Positions 19,076 to 26,384 of a stretch of 64,000 nt of DNA are shown one piece after another (position 1 is the stretch's first letter; each line of letters begins with the position of its first letter). A program made the translations under genes and the position numbers. The stretch comes from Pseudoxanthomonas indica. Lineage in GTDB: Bacteria; Pseudomonadota; Gammaproteobacteria; Xanthomonadales; Xanthomonadaceae. The DNA is taken from positions 868,001 through 932,000 of the forward strand of contig NZ_FUZV01000001.1 of NCBI RefSeq assembly GCF_900167565.1. Reading direction: 5' to 3'. The notes below the pieces were generated by a model. It was not told where the DNA came from. It saw only the letters and a program-made list of their open reading frames with translations, and did not search any database.

Positions 19076-20005
19076 TCAAAGCCGGATGATGCAGCGGAAG
19101 CCGACATGGCACGTGGATGTGTCCACGGGCTGCGCCATGCGCGCCGCAGGACGATAGCGCCGGCAGTAATTGGGTGCGCACAGGTGCGAGCCGCCCTTCA
19201 TGACGCGCCGTGGAATGGCCACGTTGGCGCGTGCATCGGCACTTTTATCGGCGGTTCCGCCGCGCGGATTTTCCAGCGTGCAACAGGGCTTGCCCGGCAG
19301 CTGGTCATGGGTCTGGTACCAGTCGCTCGTCCATTCCCAGACATTGCCAATCATGTCGAACAGGCCGTAGCCGTTGGCCGGGAACGCGCCTACCGGGGAA
19401 GTCCCTGCATGGCCATCGCTCTGCAGGTTCTGCCAGGGAAATTCGCCCTGCCAGAAATTGGCCTGGTAGCGACCGTCGGGCACCAGCTCGTCTCCCCAGG
19501 CGAATTCGCTGTCGCCCTCGCGGCCACCGCGCGCGGCGAATTCCCATTCCGCCTCGCTCGGAAGATCCTTGCCGACCCAGTGTGCGTAGGCCAGCGCATC
19601 ATCGATGGTCACGTGCACCACGGGATGATCCAGCTTGTCGGCAATGGACGACTCCGGACCCTGCGGATGGCGCCAGTCGGCACCCTGCACGTAACGCCAC
19701 CACTGGAAATGGTTGCGCAGATCCACCGGACCGGCGGTCTGTGCGAACACCACGGACGCCGGCGCCAGCATGGCGGGGTCAGCCCCGGGATAGTCCTCGG
19801 CCCGTGCCGGGCGCTCGGCTGCGGTGACGTAGCCGGTGGCTTCAACGAATCGGGAAAAATTGCGGTTGGTGACAGGCGTGGCGTCGATCCGGAACGGCCC
19901 CACGCGCACCTTGTGTGCGGGCCGTTCTTCCGGGTAATGCGCATCCGAGCCCATGCGGAACACGCCGCCGGGCAACTCCACCATGCTGTCAATGGCTCCG
20001 CACAT
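19076..20005 (-). CDS. Formylglycine-generating enzyme (SUMF1 family)
   Basis: A 309-residue SUMF1/FGE-fold protein. FGE oxidises the active-site cysteine of sulfatases to C-alpha-formylglycine, using copper and oxygen. Both catalytic cysteines are present in GGSHLCAPNYC (Cys276 and Cys281), the arrangement of the proven aerobic FGEs, followed by RRYRPAARM and a final GFRC. Many SUMF1 paralogues lack these cysteines, so this is likely a true FGE. There is no signal peptide. The frame reaches a TTG at 20023, but AGGAGG lies 5 nt before the ATG at 20005, which I choose. The sulfatase two genes upstream is its obvious client. Confidence 0.93.
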   Translation of the reverse strand: MCGAIDSMVELPGGVFRMGSDAHYPEERPAHKVRVGPFRIDATPVTNRNFSRFVEATGYVTAAERPARAEDYPGADPAMLAPASVVFAQTAGPVDLRNHFQWWRYVQGADWRHPQGPESSIADKLDHPVVHVTIDDALAYAHWVGKDLPSEAEWEFAARGGREGDSEFAWGDELVPDGRYQANFWQGEFPWQNLQSDGHAGTSPVGAFPANGYGLFDMIGNVWEWTSDWYQTHDQLPGKPCCTLENPRGGTADKSADARANVAIPRRVMKGGSHLCAPNYCRRYRPAARMAQPVDTSTCHVGFRCIIRL

Positions 20006-20010
20006 TGGCG

Positions 20011-20016
20011 CCTCCT
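20011..20016 (-). promoter_or_regulatory. Shine-Dalgarno AGGAGG fixing the FGE start
   Basis: A perfect AGGAGG lies 5 nt upstream of the ATG at 20005 and downstream of the possible TTG start at 20023, so it decides in favour of the ATG. Confidence 0.75.
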
Positions 20017-20019
20017 GGC

Positions 20020-20964
20020 TCAAGCAGTTTCGGGAATGGCATCGGCGTGATCGTCGAATACGCGCTGCCAGTCGTGTTTCATGCTGACCACGCCTATCCC
20101 ATACTCGTTGGCATGATCCAGTCCTTCGGCGAAGGGGCTGAGCTTGAACTCGCGGTCATAGGCAAACTCGCGTTCGCTGTCATCATGGTGCAGATACCAG
20201 GCCTGGCGCGGCCCTGGTCCACCGAGGGTGTAGCGGAGCATGGCCAGATCGCCGTCGGAGTTGCCGAAGGCGAAGATCGGACGTCGACCGATGTGGAGGG
20301 CGATGTTGACCACCTTCTCCTCGCGATCATCGAAACTGCCCAACTCGGCACGCTTGCGCAGCACGATGTCCTTGCCCTGCACTTCGGCCTGCATGCGTGT
20401 ACTGGAACCGATTACCTGCTCGGGCGGAATGCCGTACAGCGACTCGGCAAAGGCGCGGACAAACTCTACTCCGCCACCAGTGACGATGTAAGTCCGGAAC
20501 TGGTGTGCGCCCAGGTAGTCCAGCAGTTCGCGCATCGGCGTGAAGGCGCCTTGGGTGAACAGCTGGCCGACCCCGGGATGGCGCGCCGCATGCAGCCACG
20601 CACGCGCTTTCGTCCGGAACTCGTCCACGGTCATGCCGGCATGAGTGGCGAATACCGGCTCGAAGACCTCCTTCTTCGGCAGCGTCGCCAAGGCCTTCAG
20701 GTCACCGTCCACCATCGCCTTGAAGGCAGGCTTGGCCAGCAGGCCGGGATTCTGGGTGACCAGGCGATGCACTTCGGCCAGGGCGAAGAACACCTGTACC
20801 TGCATCGGATACTCGCACCAGAGCGTGCCATCGTTGTCGAACACGGCGATGCGCTCCGCCGGCGGCACGAAGTCGCTGCCGCCAGTCGCGCAGACCCGGT
20901 CGACGAAGCCGACGATGGTCGACTTCGCCGTGCCTTCGTTCCAGGACGGTAGCCAGGCATCCAT
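20020..20964 (-). CDS. HAD family hydrolase in the sulfatase operon
   Basis: A 314-residue haloacid dehalogenase-type phosphohydrolase. Motif I is DNDGT (Asp43, Asp45), motif II the Thr in YIVTGGG, and the Mg-binding motif IV is GNSDGD. It resembles phosphoserine-phosphatase-like HADs with an alpha-helical cap, but the substrate is unknown. No signal peptide is seen, so it should be cytoplasmic. The frame is open to 21255; the ATG at 20964 lies 14 nt past the sulfatase stop and follows a GAGGCCAGGG stretch. It is sandwiched between sulfatase and FGE, which suggests that it acts on the same pathway. Confidence 0.87.
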   Translation of the reverse strand: MDAWLPSWNEGTAKSTIVGFVDRVCATGGSDFVPPAERIAVFDNDGTLWCEYPMQVQVFFALAEVHRLVTQNPGLLAKPAFKAMVDGDLKALATLPKKEVFEPVFATHAGMTVDEFRTKARAWLHAARHPGVGQLFTQGAFTPMRELLDYLGAHQFRTYIVTGGGVEFVRAFAESLYGIPPEQVIGSSTRMQAEVQGKDIVLRKRAELGSFDDREEKVVNIALHIGRRPIFAFGNSDGDLAMLRYTLGGPGPRQAWYLHHDDSEREFAYDREFKLSPFAEGLDHANEYGIGVVSMKHDWQRVFDDHADAIPETA

Positions 20965-20978
20965 CGTCGGCCCTGGCC

Positions 20979-22598
20979 TCAACCGCCGCCCGAGGCTTCG
21001 GCCATCTTCGAAATGGCGTCGTCGATGGTGAACGTATTGGGTTTCTGGATCGGCGGAAACTCCTTGAACGTGTCGGCGAACTGGCCCGCCAGACCCCATG
21101 CTCCGTACAAGATGTAGGCGTGGTAGAGGTACCACTCGTAGTAGGAATTGGACGTCGTGTCCGCAAACTCGTACGGATCGGTTCGCAGGTTGAAGATCTT
21201 GGGCAGCCGCAGCGGTGTGAAGGGCTCGGCCCAGATGGCCATGGTGCCCTTGCACCGCTGTTCCATGAACACGATCTTCCAGTTGTCGTAGCGCACGCCC
21301 AGGATGTCGCCGTCATCGCTGATGTAGACGAACAGCTTGCGCGGGCTCTCTTTCACCTGGCCGGTCAGGTACGGCAGCAGGTTGAAGCCGTCGATGTGGT
21401 TCTTGTACTTGCGCCCATTGACTGTGGCGCCCTTTTTCAGCTTGTCCACTGCGGTGGTGTCGCCCGCGGCCGCGAGGAACGTGGGCAGCCAGTCGTGATG
21501 CTGGATGATCTCGTTGGAAACCACGCCAGCGGCAATCTTGCCGGGCCAGCGCACCATCTCCGGTATCCGGAAGGCGCCCTCCCAGTTGCTGTTCTTCTCG
21601 CTGCGGAACGGGGTCATGCCGCCGTCGGGCCACGAATTGCGATGCGGACCGTTGTCGGTGGAGTACACCACGATGGTGTCTTCGGCCAGGCCCAGCTCAT
21701 CGAGGAGATCCAGCATCTGCCCCACGTTCTTGTCGTGGTCGATCATCGTGTCGTGATAAGGCGACTGCCAACGACCCGCCTGGCCCAGGCTGGACTTCTT
21801 GGTGTGGGTGAACATGTGCATGTGGGTGGTGTTGAGCCACACGAAGAACGGCGTGCCGGCCTTGTCCGCCTTGCGGATAAAAGAGGATGCCTTGTCGACG
21901 AAGTCGTCGTCGCAGGTTTCCATGCGCTCCTTGGTGAGCGGACCGGTTTCCTGGATCTTCTGCTTGCCCACCCTGCCCCAGCGCTCGTGGGTGGTGGAAT
22001 CGTCGACGTTGGTGGCCCAGGAATGGACGACGCCACGCGGGCCGTTCTTCTTGCGGAAGTTCGGGAAGTCCTTCTCCGGGTAGTAGTCGTACATCTCGGG
22101 TTCTTCTTCGGCATTGAGGTGGTACAGGTTGCCGTAGAACTCGTCGAAGCCATGGTTGGTGGGCAGCATATGGTTCAAGTCGCCGAGGTGGTTCTTGCCG
22201 AACTGGCCGGTGGTGTAGCCCTGGTCCTTGAGCAGCGATGCAATCGTCACGATCTTCTCGCTCATGCCCACCGGCGCGGCCGGCGCTCCGACTTTCGACA
22301 GACCCGTACGCAGCACGCTCTGCCCGGTGATGAAAGAGGATCGACCCGCGGTGCAGGACTGCTCGCCATAGCTGTCGGTGAACAGCATGCCTTCGTTGGC
22401 GATGCGGTCGATGTTGGGCGTCTGATAGCCCATCAGGCCCTTGGTATAGCAACTGAGGTTGCTGATGCCGATGTCATCGCCCCAGATCACCAGGATGTTG
22501 GGCTGCTTGCCGCCAGGCTTGCCGGCGGTTCTGCTGCTGGCTTTGGCGGGTGCAGCGGCCTTGGGAGCGGCCTTTGCCGGGGCTTTCTTGGTTGCCAT
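20979..22598 (-). CDS. Arylsulfatase-type sulfatase with variant CTAGR core motif
   Basis: A 539-residue type I sulfatase of the alkaline phosphatase superfamily. Metal ligands DD at 41-42 follow NILVIWGDD, the catalytic motif SCTAGRSSFITGQ sets Cys82 and Arg86, and STDNGPHRNSWPDGG carries the downstream metal-binding Asp-Asn. The usual core is CxPxR; here the proline position is Ala (CTAGR). FGE encoded downstream would convert Cys82 to formylglycine. Instead of a signal peptide, the protein starts with a Lys/Ala/Pro-rich tail of about 32 residues, histone-H1-like, so cytoplasmic location is likely. CAGGAGTTCGACC precedes the ATG. The substrate is not predictable. Confidence 0.93.
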   Translation of the reverse strand: MATKKAPAKAAPKAAAPAKASSRTAGKPGGKQPNILVIWGDDIGISNLSCYTKGLMGYQTPNIDRIANEGMLFTDSYGEQSCTAGRSSFITGQSVLRTGLSKVGAPAAPVGMSEKIVTIASLLKDQGYTTGQFGKNHLGDLNHMLPTNHGFDEFYGNLYHLNAEEEPEMYDYYPEKDFPNFRKKNGPRGVVHSWATNVDDSTTHERWGRVGKQKIQETGPLTKERMETCDDDFVDKASSFIRKADKAGTPFFVWLNTTHMHMFTHTKKSSLGQAGRWQSPYHDTMIDHDKNVGQMLDLLDELGLAEDTIVVYSTDNGPHRNSWPDGGMTPFRSEKNSNWEGAFRIPEMVRWPGKIAAGVVSNEIIQHHDWLPTFLAAAGDTTAVDKLKKGATVNGRKYKNHIDGFNLLPYLTGQVKESPRKLFVYISDDGDILGVRYDNWKIVFMEQRCKGTMAIWAEPFTPLRLPKIFNLRTDPYEFADTTSNSYYEWYLYHAYILYGAWGLAGQFADTFKEFPPIQKPNTFTIDDAISKMAEASGGG

Positions 22599-22652
22599 GG
22601 TCGAACTCCTGTTTGCGATGCGTCGCCGGGGGGCGACAGCGGTACGGTCGAT

Positions 22653-23333
22653 TCAGTTGAACGGTGCAACGTTGAAGACCATGCTGACGATGGCCACCAG
22701 GCCGATCAGCCACAGCAGACTGGCGGTGATCAAGGTCAGCGAAATCGGATACGCGCTTTCGCCGTGCAGCAGACCACCGCGCACCATGTGGCTGCGCTCC
22801 AGGCGCAGGCCCTTCATGAAGCTCACGTGGTAATAGATGCCCACGCTCAGCAGCAGCATGCCCAGCACCACCATGGCCAGGCCGAAGTTGCGCGGCGCGT
22901 GCGCCTGCATGTTGAGATCGGGCAGCTTCACCAGCTTGCTGAACACCTGGAAGATGGTGAAGCCGAAGCTGATCAGCGACAGCGCGGTACGCATGATCGA
23001 CATCAGGGTGCGATCCGCGCTCATGCGGGTGCGCTGAAACGACATGCCCGTGCGCCGCATCGACATCTCGGTGCGGTTGGTGGACAGGTCCGTCCGGTAT
23101 TCGGAAAGGTCGGTGCGATGCATCGACAGATCGGTGCGGAACTCGGACAGGTCGGTGCGATGCTCCGACAAGCCGGTGCGATGGTTGGACAGGCCCGTGC
23201 GGTAGGCCGAGTACTTCACCGACGCCAGATCGGCCTTGGTCTCGTCCACCTGCGGAATCGGCGGCACAGGCGTCACCGGTATATGCTCCGGCCGCTGCAA
23301 GTTCGCTTCCGGTTTCTGCAGTTGCTCGCTCAT
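22653..23333 (-). CDS. DUF202 membrane protein with tandem heptad repeats
   Basis: A 226-residue protein. Residues 1-43 are Pro/Gln-rich; residues 44-120 are eleven uninterrupted 7-residue units of the form x-R-T-x-[LM]-S-x (YRTGLSN, HRTDLSE, NRTEMSM, MRTALSL); then come three membrane helices (about 118-140, 150-172, 197-222). The last repeat units run straight into the first helix in the RTxLSxxRTxLSLI pattern that defines DUF202 domains, so the repeat looks like an amplified piece of the family motif. The gene starts with a 4-nt overlap (ATGA) with the small membrane-protein gene upstream and has AGGAGCGACGCCC as ribosome binding site. Function of DUF202 is unknown. Confidence 0.88.
   Translation of the reverse strand: MSEQLQKPEANLQRPEHIPVTPVPPIPQVDETKADLASVKYSAYRTGLSNHRTGLSEHRTDLSEFRTDLSMHRTDLSEYRTDLSTNRTEMSMRRTGMSFQRTRMSADRTLMSIMRTALSLISFGFTIFQVFSKLVKLPDLNMQAHAPRNFGLAMVVLGMLLLSVGIYYHVSFMKGLRLERSHMVRGGLLHGESAYPISLTLITASLLWLIGLVAIVSMVFNVAPFN
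22974..23204 (-). repeat. Eleven tandem 21-bp units encoding RTx[LM]S heptads
   Basis: The stretch codes for eleven consecutive heptads. At DNA level the central units (about 23080-23190) are most alike, around GGTGCG, with wobble differences, and the flanking units more diverged, as expected of an old expansion with more recent duplications in the middle. Confidence 0.85.
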
Positions 23334-23755
23334 GGGCGTCGCTCCTGGGGATGACGGCTGAACCAGCGGCGGGCGACCCGAGCCACCGGCCCGCGCAGCA
23401 GGATGTAGGGCACGAACGCCAGCACGACCGCGATGACGAACGTTTCCAGCGGATAGTCGAACGCACCGAACACACGGAACTGGTAGATCACATCCATCAC
23501 CACGCCGAGCAGCAGCACGCGTGTCACCGCGGTCACCGACTCGTGCCAGGAGGTAATGCGGCCCTGTAGATTGGAGCGGATGAAGCGGACCCAGTAGGGC
23601 GCCCGCCCGAGCCGGACATCCTTGATGCCGTCATGCAACGCCGCGATGAAGGCCATGGTCGGTTGCAGGTAGAGGCGGAATGTCATCGGGCCATCTGACC
23701 TGTGGATCAGATCGGATGCGAAGCGATGCAGGTACTCGACGAATCCGTCCACCAT
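23330..23755 (-). CDS. Conserved small membrane protein heading the sulfatase operon
   Basis: A 141-residue protein with an N-terminal amphipathic part containing RSDGPMTFRLYLQPTMA and DGIKDVRLG, then two or three hydrophobic segments (about 72-90, 98-118). The motif arrangement looks like a conserved family of unknown function that I cannot name. The ATG at 23755 has an excellent AGAGGAGG ribosome binding site; the upstream part of the frame (to 23803) is not needed. It is the first gene of the operon: small membrane protein, DUF202, sulfatase, HAD, FGE. A near-palindromic GTATTTTTAC element lies 77 bp upstream. Confidence 0.78.
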   Translation of the reverse strand: MVDGFVEYLHRFASDLIHRSDGPMTFRLYLQPTMAFIAALHDGIKDVRLGRAPYWVRFIRSNLQGRITSWHESVTAVTRVLLLGVVMDVIYQFRVFGAFDYPLETFVIAVVLAFVPYILLRGPVARVARRWFSRHPQERRP

Positions 23756-23831
23756 TGCCTCCTCTGCCCGGCTGACAGCATCGACGCAAGCGCAGAGGTG
23801 CACAACCGCGATTACTACTGTGCCGGCCTAA

Positions 23832-23841
23832 GTATTTTTAC
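23832..23841. promoter_or_regulatory. GTAGTTTTAC-like element between divergent genes
   Basis: GTATTTTTAC, one mismatch from the 10-mer at 25548 and 29206 and nearly its own reverse complement. It lies between the sulfatase operon (77 bp upstream of 23755) and the divergent membrane-protein gene (60 bp upstream of 23901). Inferred regulator site. Confidence 0.4.
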
Positions 23842-23900
23842 TGCAGTCCGACAAACCCGGCGATGTGCTCTCCACGCTGTGCCCCGCTACGATGCGCTGC

Positions 23901-25061
23901 ATGAGCAAGGACAATTTCTCGCTGATGCGAGGTGGCGCGGTGCATCGGTTCCTGAGCTGGAGCGGCGCTCTGCGGCCGCGGCTGAGTTTGAGCCGGGTCA
24001 TCGCTGTACTGGTGGTGTGCCTTGTGTTCCTGCCGCTGGCCGTGGCCACGGCGCTGGATGGCACCTTGTACGGTACGCATGTGCGCATCACGCTGTTGGG
24101 CGATTACGCACTGACGTTTCGGATGCTGGGTGCCCTGCCCATGCTGATCCTGTCCGCTCCGCTGGCCGACCATCTGCTGCGCGCCGCCATTCGACAGTTT
24201 TCCCGGGGCGGGTTTGTGCGTGCCGACGAGCAGGGAAAATTCCAGCACATCCTGGATGCGGCCAAGCGGATGCGCGACTCCTGGGTACCCGAGGTGCTGA
24301 TACTCGTGCTGGCGATCCTGCCAGTGAAGAAGTCACCGCACATGCCTGAACTGGCTCATCTGAGCAGTTGGGCCGGCTCCGAGGGAGAGGCAGCGAGCTG
24401 GGCCGCGCTGTGGTTCGGACACGTCTCGGCGCCCCTGTTCCGATTCGTTGCGATGTTGTGGCTGTGGAGATTCCTGCTGTGGATCTGGATGTTGTGGAAG
24501 TTCTCGCGGCTGCAGCTGAACCTGCCGGCGCCACATCCGGACGGAGCGGGCGGTCTGGCCTTTCTGGGCAACGCGCAGATGCGCTTCTCCACGCTGGCCA
24601 TCGCGGGCTCGCTGATTGTCTGCGGCAGTTGCATCAATCATCTGCTCTATACGGGCGCCACCTTCTCCAGCCTGCACCTGCTGCTGGGTGGCTATGTCGT
24701 GATTGCCAGCCTCCTGCTGCTGGCGCCATTGCTGTTGATGACGCCGTCACTGATGCAGGCGAAGCGACATGCGCTCGGCAAGTACGGGATCCTCGGGCAT
24801 CGCGCCATCGGCCATTTCGAGCAGCGCTGGAAGCGCGGCGAACCGGCGGACAGGAGTTCGCTGATCGACAGTGCCAATCCCTCGGCGCTGGCCGACTTCG
24901 CCGCGGTGTACGCCACCGTGTCCGGCATGTTCGTGGTGCCGATGACACGTCGCAACCTGGTCGGCATGCTGGTGGCGGCCGCGTTGCCGCTGGTCCCACT
25001 GGTGTTCTTCGTGATGTCGCTGGACGAGCTGGCGTCCAAGCTGGTGTCTATCCTCGTGTGA
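23901..25061 (+). CDS. Polytopic membrane protein of unknown function
   Basis: A 386-residue protein with about seven hydrophobic segments (near residues 38-60, 78-98, 133-150, 170-195, 235-260, 265-290, 355-380) and a central amphipathic linker with LNLPAPHPDGAGGLAFLG. This last motif recurs in uncharacterised membrane proteins of proteobacteria, but I cannot name the family. The frame opens at 23865; I prefer the ATG at 23901 because it gives a short basic N-terminus, though no good Shine-Dalgarno sequence is seen for either. It is divergent from the sulfatase operon and overlaps the next response-regulator gene tail to tail by 14 nt. Confidence 0.7.
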   Translation: MSKDNFSLMRGGAVHRFLSWSGALRPRLSLSRVIAVLVVCLVFLPLAVATALDGTLYGTHVRITLLGDYALTFRMLGALPMLILSAPLADHLLRAAIRQFSRGGFVRADEQGKFQHILDAAKRMRDSWVPEVLILVLAILPVKKSPHMPELAHLSSWAGSEGEAASWAALWFGHVSAPLFRFVAMLWLWRFLLWIWMLWKFSRLQLNLPAPHPDGAGGLAFLGNAQMRFSTLAIAGSLIVCGSCINHLLYTGATFSSLHLLLGGYVVIASLLLLAPLLLMTPSLMQAKRHALGKYGILGHRAIGHFEQRWKRGEPADRSSLIDSANPSALADFAAVYATVSGMFVVPMTRRNLVGMLVAAALPLVPLVFFVMSLDELASKLVSILV

Positions 25062-25467
25062 GCCGACCTTCATGTCCGGCGATGGACCGTGACAGGTAGG
25101 TACTGCCGGCCAGGACGCCATGCACGGCCGCCAGGAGATCCTCGCCGGCATCGGCCTTCAGTACGTAACCGCATTCGCCCAGACGCAAGGCCCGTTGCAC
25201 CAGCGATGTGTCGGTGTGGACGGTGATGAAGACGATGCGCAGCTCGGGCCGCTCCTGGCACAGTATTTCGGCGGCTGCCATGCCATCCATGCCGGGTAGC
25301 GAAATGTCCGTGACGATGACGTCCGGCAAGGTGGTGCGCGCCAGCCCCAGCATGCTCAGGCCATTGTCGACCCAGCCGGTAATGTCAAATTCATTGGCGA
25401 GCAGATTCTGCAGTTGTCGCGCAACTGCAGGATTGTCCTCAACCAACATGACCCCGGGACGCTTCAT
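25048..25467 (-). CDS. Single-domain response regulator (receiver only)
   Basis: A 139-residue protein made only of a CheY-like receiver: acidic pocket VEDN near the N-terminus, phospho-acceptor Asp in IVTDISLPGMDG (residue 54 in this numbering) and the conserved Lys in YVLKADAG. No output domain follows. Two starts are possible, GTG 25476 and ATG 25467; an AGGTGG sits 5 nt before the ATG, so I use it. Partners are probably the MASE1 histidine kinase and the LuxR-type regulator a kilobase away. A GTAGTTTTAC 10-mer lies about 80 bp upstream. Confidence 0.87.
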   Translation of the reverse strand: MKRPGVMLVEDNPAVARQLQNLLANEFDITGWVDNGLSMLGLARTTLPDVIVTDISLPGMDGMAAAEILCQERPELRIVFITVHTDTSLVQRALRLGECGYVLKADAGEDLLAAVHGVLAGSTYLSRSIAGHEGRLTRG

Positions 25468-25547
25468 TGGGTCCACCTACACCGTTTTGACGATGGTGTG
25501 GCGGATTTGACGATTTGCCAATCAGGAAATAAGCGGTAATCCCGCAA

Positions 25548-25557
25548 GTAAAACTAC
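25548..25557 (-). promoter_or_regulatory. GTAGTTTTAC element upstream of response regulator
   Basis: On the minus strand this reads GTAGTTTTAC, identical to the copy at 29206 and embedded in the imperfect palindrome AGTAGTTTTACT. It lies about 80 bp upstream of the receiver-only regulator gene. Inferred regulator binding site. Confidence 0.45.
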
Positions 25558-25573
25558 TGGCCGGCTTGCACCG

Positions 25574-26245
25574 TCATGCAGCGCTGCGCTGGCGCGGAGA
25601 GCCCGGCAGTAATCCCAGTTGTTCTGCCTTGCGCACCAGCTCCACCGTGCCGTGTACACCCAACTGCTGCATGATTGCGTACTTGTGCGACTCCACGGTG
25701 CGCACGGAGATTCCCAGTTCGTAGGCGATCTGTTTGGAACGCAGTCCTTGCGCCACGTAGTCGAGAATTCGCTGCTGCTTCTCCGTTAGATTGCAGTCCA
25801 CGGATTGTTCGGAAGCAAAGATGGTCGGCCCGGCCAGGGTGGGCGTCACGTAACTCCGGCCCGATTGCACTTCGCGTATGGCGCGCACCAACTCCTCGCC
25901 TGCGGAACTCTTGAGCAGGTAGCCACTGGCGCCGGATCGGATGGCTTCCGCAGCCACGCGGCAGTCGCCATGCATGGTGAGGAAGATGAAAGGTGTGTCG
26001 TAACCCAGCTGGCGTACCCGCCGCATGGCCTCGATGCCGCTGATGCCCTGCATGCTGATGTCGGCTATCACCAGGTCGGTCCGCTCGGCCAGGACGCAAT
26101 CAATGATGGCTTCGCCCGACTGCACGACTTCCACGTGTTCGAAGCATTCCAGCAGCAGCCGCTCGACACCCTGCGCGACCACGCGGTGATCATCGGCAAT
26201 CAGCAGGCGAGTGGGAGAATATGACGACGATCCATTCACTTCCAT
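25574..26245 (-). CDS. NarL/FixJ-family (LuxR-type) response regulator
   Basis: A 223-residue two-domain regulator. The receiver has ADDH acidic residues and phospho-acceptor Asp62 (VIADISMQG), and Lys in YLLKSS; the C-terminal LuxR-type HTH (LTEKQQRILDYVAQGLRSKQ, then ISVRTVESHKYAIMQQLG) binds DNA. GTG 26254 and ATG 26245 are both possible; GAGGTG lies at the right distance from the ATG. It lies between the receiver-only regulator and the AraC gene on the same strand; the MASE1-HisKA_3 kinase at 27557, the type that partners NarL regulators, is the likely donor. Confidence 0.92.
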   Translation of the reverse strand: MEVNGSSSYSPTRLLIADDHRVVAQGVERLLLECFEHVEVVQSGEAIIDCVLAERTDLVIADISMQGISGIEAMRRVRQLGYDTPFIFLTMHGDCRVAAEAIRSGASGYLLKSSAGEELVRAIREVQSGRSYVTPTLAGPTIFASEQSVDCNLTEKQQRILDYVAQGLRSKQIAYELGISVRTVESHKYAIMQQLGVHGTVELVRKAEQLGLLPGSPRQRSAA

Positions 26246-26384
26246 GGCATGCACCTCATGGCGTTCGTGATGTTTCCCCAGGACACCGCAGGCGTCCAGA
26301 GAAGCAGTCTCGGCCAGAAAGCATTAAGACTGTGTCGATGTGTTCGTGCACCTGCAGCATGGTCCGCCTCACCTGCCGGGCTGG

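Noticed and set aside
22974..23204. Tandem repeats considered as a CRISPR array
   Set aside because: Units are 21 bp with no spacers, in frame with an intact gene, and encode a regular heptad; no cas genes nearby.
21120..23354. Long open frame opposite the sulfatase and DUF202 genes
   Set aside because: It is an antisense shadow of GC-rich coding sequence, with biased His/Val/Arg composition and no recognisable domain.
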